In this document: positions 60,990 through 64,000 of the stretch, one piece after another
Numbering within the stretch: position 1 is the first letter of the stretch
Layout: the number at the start of each line of letters is the position of its first letter
NCBI RefSeq assembly: GCF_001294335.1
Contig: NZ_LGKG01000156.1
Location: 1 to 64,000, forward strand
From: Streptomyces chattanoogensis
Lineage (GTDB): Bacteria; Actinomycetota; Actinomycetes; Streptomycetales; Streptomycetaceae
Reading direction: 5' to 3'
DNA: 64,000 nt
Notes under the pieces: model-generated
The model's database searches: none
Told to the model about the DNA's origin: nothing
The model's input: only the letters and a program-made list of their open reading frames with translations
Program-made: the position numbers and the translations under genes

Positions 60990-62213
60990 TCAGCAACCGC
61001 CGTTCTGCTCGACGAGCAGATGGATCGGCCCGCGCAGCACGGGGCTGCGCCGGTACGGTGGCGGGTCGGCGACCAGTCTGGGCCGGTCCAGGCGGCGTAC
61101 CAACTCTCCCAGCGCGATCTGAGCCTCCCGTCGGGCCAGCGGGCCGCCGAAGCACAGGTGGATGCCGCTGCCGAAGCCGAGGTGCTGGTTGTCACGCCGG
61201 TCGGGGTCGAAGCGGTCCGGATCGTGGAAGCGGTCCGGATCGCGGCTGCCCGAGGCCAGCATCAGCATGATCTGCGAGCCCTTGGGAATGACGGTGTCGG
61301 CGACGGTGACGTCGCTGTACGCCGCCCGCCAGGGAATGATGTGCACGGGCGGCTCGTAGCGCAGCAGTTCCTCCACCAGCGGCACGATCAGATCGGGGTC
61401 GCCGCGCAGTCGTTCCAGGATCTGCGGGTGGCGCAGCAGCGTCAGCATGCCGTTGGCGATGAGGTTGACGGTGGTCTCGTGGCCGGCGATCAGCAGCAGG
61501 TTGGCGGTGCTGATGATCTCCTCGTCGGTCATCCGCCCGTCCGGCCCGTCGTCGTTGGCCAGCCGGGACAACAGGTCGTCGCCGGGACGGCCGTGACGTT
61601 GTGCCAGCAGCCCGCCGAGGTACTCGTGCAGGTCCTTGCGGGCCTGCACGCCGTTCTCGAGTTTCTCCTTCGGGTCGGTCCTGGGGTCGTAGTCGATCGC
61701 ATTGATGAGGCCGTTCACCCACACGCGGAACCTCGGTTCGTCCTCGCGTGGCACGCCGAGCAGGTGGCAGATCACCGTGACGGGGAACGGGTAGGCGAGG
61801 TCGTCGACGATGTCGATCTGCTCCTTGCCCGTGAAGTCGTCGATCAGACCGCCGACGGTGGCGGTCAGGGCGGGTTCCATGGCGGTCACGAGCCCCGGGG
61901 TGTGCGGGGGGCCGAAGTGGCGCATCGCTATCCGCCGCAGGCGGTCGTGCTCGGGCGGGTCCATGTTGATGAACGACGGCGTGGTCGCGCCCTCGGCCGA
62001 GGGCATCGGATGCGACATGTTGCGGACGTCCGAGCTCAGGTGTGGATTGTGGAGGATATCCGCGAGCTCACGATATGTGCTGATGACGTAGCTGCCGTCC
62101 TCCTGCCGGGCGACCGGCGTTCTGCGCAGCTCGGCGTAGAGCGGGTACGGGTCGGCCCGGGAGGAGTAGTCGAGGATCCGGTGCAGCGTGTCGGGCGTCT
62201 CGGTCGTGGTCAT
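60990..62213 (-). CDS. Cytochrome P450
   Basis: This 407-residue bacterial P450 has the heme loop LGFGSGIHLCFGGPLARRE, the I-helix LLLIAGHETTVNLIANGM with the acid-Thr pair (ET), and the K-helix EELLRYEPP (ExxR). It is soluble and needs electrons from a ferredoxin; the next two genes upstream on the same strand supply reductase and ferredoxin. The substrate cannot be read from sequence. Confidence 0.96.
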   Translation of the reverse strand: MTTTETPDTLHRILDYSSRADPYPLYAELRRTPVARQEDGSYVISTYRELADILHNPHLSSDVRNMSHPMPSAEGATTPSFINMDPPEHDRLRRIAMRHFGPPHTPGLVTAMEPALTATVGGLIDDFTGKEQIDIVDDLAYPFPVTVICHLLGVPREDEPRFRVWVNGLINAIDYDPRTDPKEKLENGVQARKDLHEYLGGLLAQRHGRPGDDLLSRLANDDGPDGRMTDEEIISTANLLLIAGHETTVNLIANGMLTLLRHPQILERLRGDPDLIVPLVEELLRYEPPVHIIPWRAAYSDVTVADTVIPKGSQIMLMLASGSRDPDRFHDPDRFDPDRRDNQHLGFGSGIHLCFGGPLARREAQIALGELVRRLDRPRLVADPPPYRRSPVLRGPIHLLVEQNGGC

Positions 62214-62231
62214 CTCGCTTGCCTTTCCCTC

Positions 62232-63626
62232 CTACCGGTGGTGCTGGTGCGCGGCCGTGACGCGTCGCTCGCCCGGGTCGTGTCCGGTGACGACCACGGT
62301 GGCGCCCTGGGCGAGCAGGGTGGGGCCGGGGAAGTCGACGGGCACCGGTTTCGTGTCGACGGGCTGGTCGGGCGTGGCGCAGGGCGGCGGGAAGGGCGCG
62401 GCCGTCTCGATGAGTTGCCGGTAGTGGTCCAGCCACTTCGCGTTGTTGAAGGTCACCGCTGCGGTGACCCGGCCCTGGTAGCCGTATGCGGCGACGAAGC
62501 GGTGGTCGGTCACCGACCCCTGGGTGACGACCACCTCGTCGGCGAAGGTCGGCACGCCGACGGACTTGATGTTGACGCCGAACTGGATCGACCAGAACCG
62601 CGGGATGGACAGGTGGGGCCAGCGGTCCGCCTGGCCGTGGACCATGTTGTGGGCGGCGACCTGGGCCTGCTCCACGGCGTTGGCCCAGTGCTCCAGGGAG
62701 ATGAGCCGGTACTCGTAGACCGGGTTCGGGCAGCGCGCCACGTCCCCGGCGACGAAGACGTCGTCGGTGATCAGGCCGTTGAGGTCCATGGCACGGCAGC
62801 CCGTGTCACAGGCAACGCCCCAGACACCCGCGGCCAGTCCGGAGCCCTGCAGCCACTCGGTGTTGCGGATGCCCCCGAGTGCGACCACCGCCACGTCGGC
62901 GTCGACCGTACTGCCGTCGTCGAAGTGGGCACGGCGAAACCGTCCCTGCGCGTCGCCCTCCAGCCGGGTGACCTTGACGCCGCACCGCAGGTCGACACCG
63001 TGAGCGCGCTGCAGGTCCGCCGCCACCTCGCCGATCATCGCGCCGAGCGCCCCGACCAGCGGGTACGGCGCGAGTTCGGCGACGGTCACCGGGATGTTCC
63101 GCTCCCGGCAGATGGAGGCGATCTCGGAGCCGGTGAATCCCGCCCCGATGACCAGCACCCGGGAGGGCCCGGCGGCGAGGGCTCGTTGCAGACCTTCGGC
63201 GTGCTCGCGGGTTCGTACGACGAACACTCCGTCCAGCGCCGCCTCGCTCTCCACGAACCAGGGCCGGGCCCGTACGCCGGTGGAGATCAGCACCCGGTCG
63301 AAGGGGACCTCGCGTCCGTCGGCGAGACGCACATGGTCGGTGGCCAGGTCCAGCCCGCTCGCGGGCACGCCCAGCAGCCACTCCGCGTCGATGTCACGAC
63401 GTCGCGGCAGCGTGGTGCCCCCGGCCGGCACCCACCCCGTGAGCACCTGCTTGGACAAGGGGGGACGGTCGTAGGGTTCGCCCAGCTCGTCGCCGATCAT
63501 CGTCAGCGATCCGGTGAAACCCTCGTCACGCAGGGACTCCGCGGCCCGCAGTCCCGCCAGCGACGCCCCGACGATCACGATGCGGCCGCCGCGCCGGAAC
63601 GCGCGCAGGTTGTCGGCGCTGGTCAT
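62232..63626 (-). CDS. FAD-dependent ferredoxin reductase
   Basis: ATG 63626 overlaps the ferredoxin stop (ATGA), giving 464 residues. It has the FAD-binding IVIVGASLAGLRAAESLRDE, YDRPPLSK, the NAD-binding VLVIGAGFTGSEIASICRE and VFVAGDVARCPNP. It is of the class that passes electrons from NAD(P)H to P450 ferredoxins. The P450 starts 18 nt downstream. Confidence 0.95.
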   Translation of the reverse strand: MTSADNLRAFRRGGRIVIVGASLAGLRAAESLRDEGFTGSLTMIGDELGEPYDRPPLSKQVLTGWVPAGGTTLPRRRDIDAEWLLGVPASGLDLATDHVRLADGREVPFDRVLISTGVRARPWFVESEAALDGVFVVRTREHAEGLQRALAAGPSRVLVIGAGFTGSEIASICRERNIPVTVAELAPYPLVGALGAMIGEVAADLQRAHGVDLRCGVKVTRLEGDAQGRFRRAHFDDGSTVDADVAVVALGGIRNTEWLQGSGLAAGVWGVACDTGCRAMDLNGLITDDVFVAGDVARCPNPVYEYRLISLEHWANAVEQAQVAAHNMVHGQADRWPHLSIPRFWSIQFGVNIKSVGVPTFADEVVVTQGSVTDHRFVAAYGYQGRVTAAVTFNNAKWLDHYRQLIETAAPFPPPCATPDQPVDTKPVPVDFPGPTLLAQGATVVVTGHDPGERRVTAAHQHHR

Positions 63627-63862
63627 GAGCTCGCCGCCGCCACCGGTACGTCCCGCTCCTCCGGCCGCCCCTCCAGGAGGTCGACCAGAATCGCCTGGAC
63701 CGGGCAGGCCGCCGCGGCGCGCAGCACCCGGTCCCGCTGGGCGTCGTCGGGGTCGGGGTCGTACATCAGCGCTTCCTCGCCGTGCATCCGGAACGCGTCC
63801 GGAGCCAGGAAGGCGCACTGCGCATACCCTTCACATCGGGAAAGATCAACGACAACTCGCAT
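63623..63862 (-). CDS. 3Fe-4S-type ferredoxin
   Basis: From ATG 63862 (GGAGG site) the protein has 79 residues. Cysteines are arranged CEGYAQC (CxxxxxC) and later AAACPVQA (CP), the three-Cys pattern of actinomycete P450 ferredoxins. It is the first gene of the ferredoxin-reductase-P450 operon. The upstream 63863-64000 stretch holds no gene I can support. Confidence 0.93.
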   Translation of the reverse strand: MRVVVDLSRCEGYAQCAFLAPDAFRMHGEEALMYDPDPDDAQRDRVLRAAAACPVQAILVDLLEGRPEERDVPVAAASS

Positions 63863-64000
63863 CCCGACCTCCACAGGGGCTGCAAGCTGCGGACTCCGAA
63901 ACCGGCGCTCCCTGTGCCCGCCTCTGCGAACCGCTGGGCGGCGCACCGCGCTTGTCGGGTCTCCGCAGGAGGAATTGGGTGATCACGAGAAGGAAAAGGA

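Overview
The window is very GC-rich, with strong GC bias at third codon positions, frequent GTG starts, and many ATGA or GTGA stop/start overlaps. Its gene families (MbtH protein, interrupted-A NRPS modules, full-length LanB, XRE/MmyB-type regulator, P450 with a 3Fe-4S ferredoxin) point to a Streptomyces-like actinomycete. The many transposase scraps and broken genes suggest an accessory region, perhaps a chromosome arm. All calls come from reading the sequence; no database was searched.

Region 1 (1-18.5 kb, minus strand) is an NRPS locus. In transcription order it holds an MbtH-like gene, an A-PCP-E protein, and a giant multimodular NRPS that runs off the left edge. The giant protein reads C-A-PCP / C-(A remnant)-PCP / C-A(nMT)-PCP / C-A(nMT)-PCP / C... 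. Its second module has lost nearly all of its adenylation domain. The E domain of the upstream protein lacks both histidines of HHxxxDG.

Region 2 (18.5-26.65 kb) is a class I lanthipeptide locus: lanA1-lanB-lanC on the minus strand with an AraC-type regulator. An inverted, partly decayed copy of the araC end-leader-lanA-lanB start unit lies at 26.1-26.65 kb and keeps an intact second precursor, lanA2. A third decayed copy (araC end and leader only) lies at 19.1-19.3 kb.

Region 3 (26.67-30.1 kb, plus strand) is papA-papC-papB, which converts chorismate to 4-aminophenylpyruvate, the precursor of 4-aminophenylalanine. Two adenylation domains of the NRPS have Phe/Tyr-like pockets, so region 3 plausibly feeds region 1, with the lanthipeptide locus lying between them. 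A dnaE scrap follows.

Region 4 (31.2-42.2 kb) holds an NmrA-type oxidoreductase, a SnoaL-like protein, an MFS exporter with a divergent XRE/MmyB-type regulator, and a six-gene overlapping operon. The operon encodes an alpha/beta hydrolase, a stand-alone adenylation enzyme, a carrier protein, two acyl-CoA-dehydrogenase-fold flavoenzymes and a flavin reductase, with a divergent LysR regulator. It looks like a system that oxidises a carrier-bound amino acid.

Region 5 (42.2-47.8 kb) is a decay zone: serine recombinase, IS5 transposase, CHAT and MFS remnants, an intact GNAT, a double-glycine leader peptide without cysteine, and an APH-like kinase. Region 6 (47.8-53.1 kb) is a catabolic unit (class II aldolase, D-2-hydroxyacid dehydrogenase, Na+/solute symporter) opposite a PucR-type regulator. 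Region 7 (53.1-64 kb) holds an FMO/SpoIIE chimeric remnant, a small ORF-ABC exporter-truncated Nudix unit cut by an IS481-like fragment, a GlxA-type regulator with a divergent cupin gene, a MoaD/ThiS-like gene next to a frameshifted gene, an SNase-like nuclease, an IS630 scrap, and a complete P450-reductase-ferredoxin operon.
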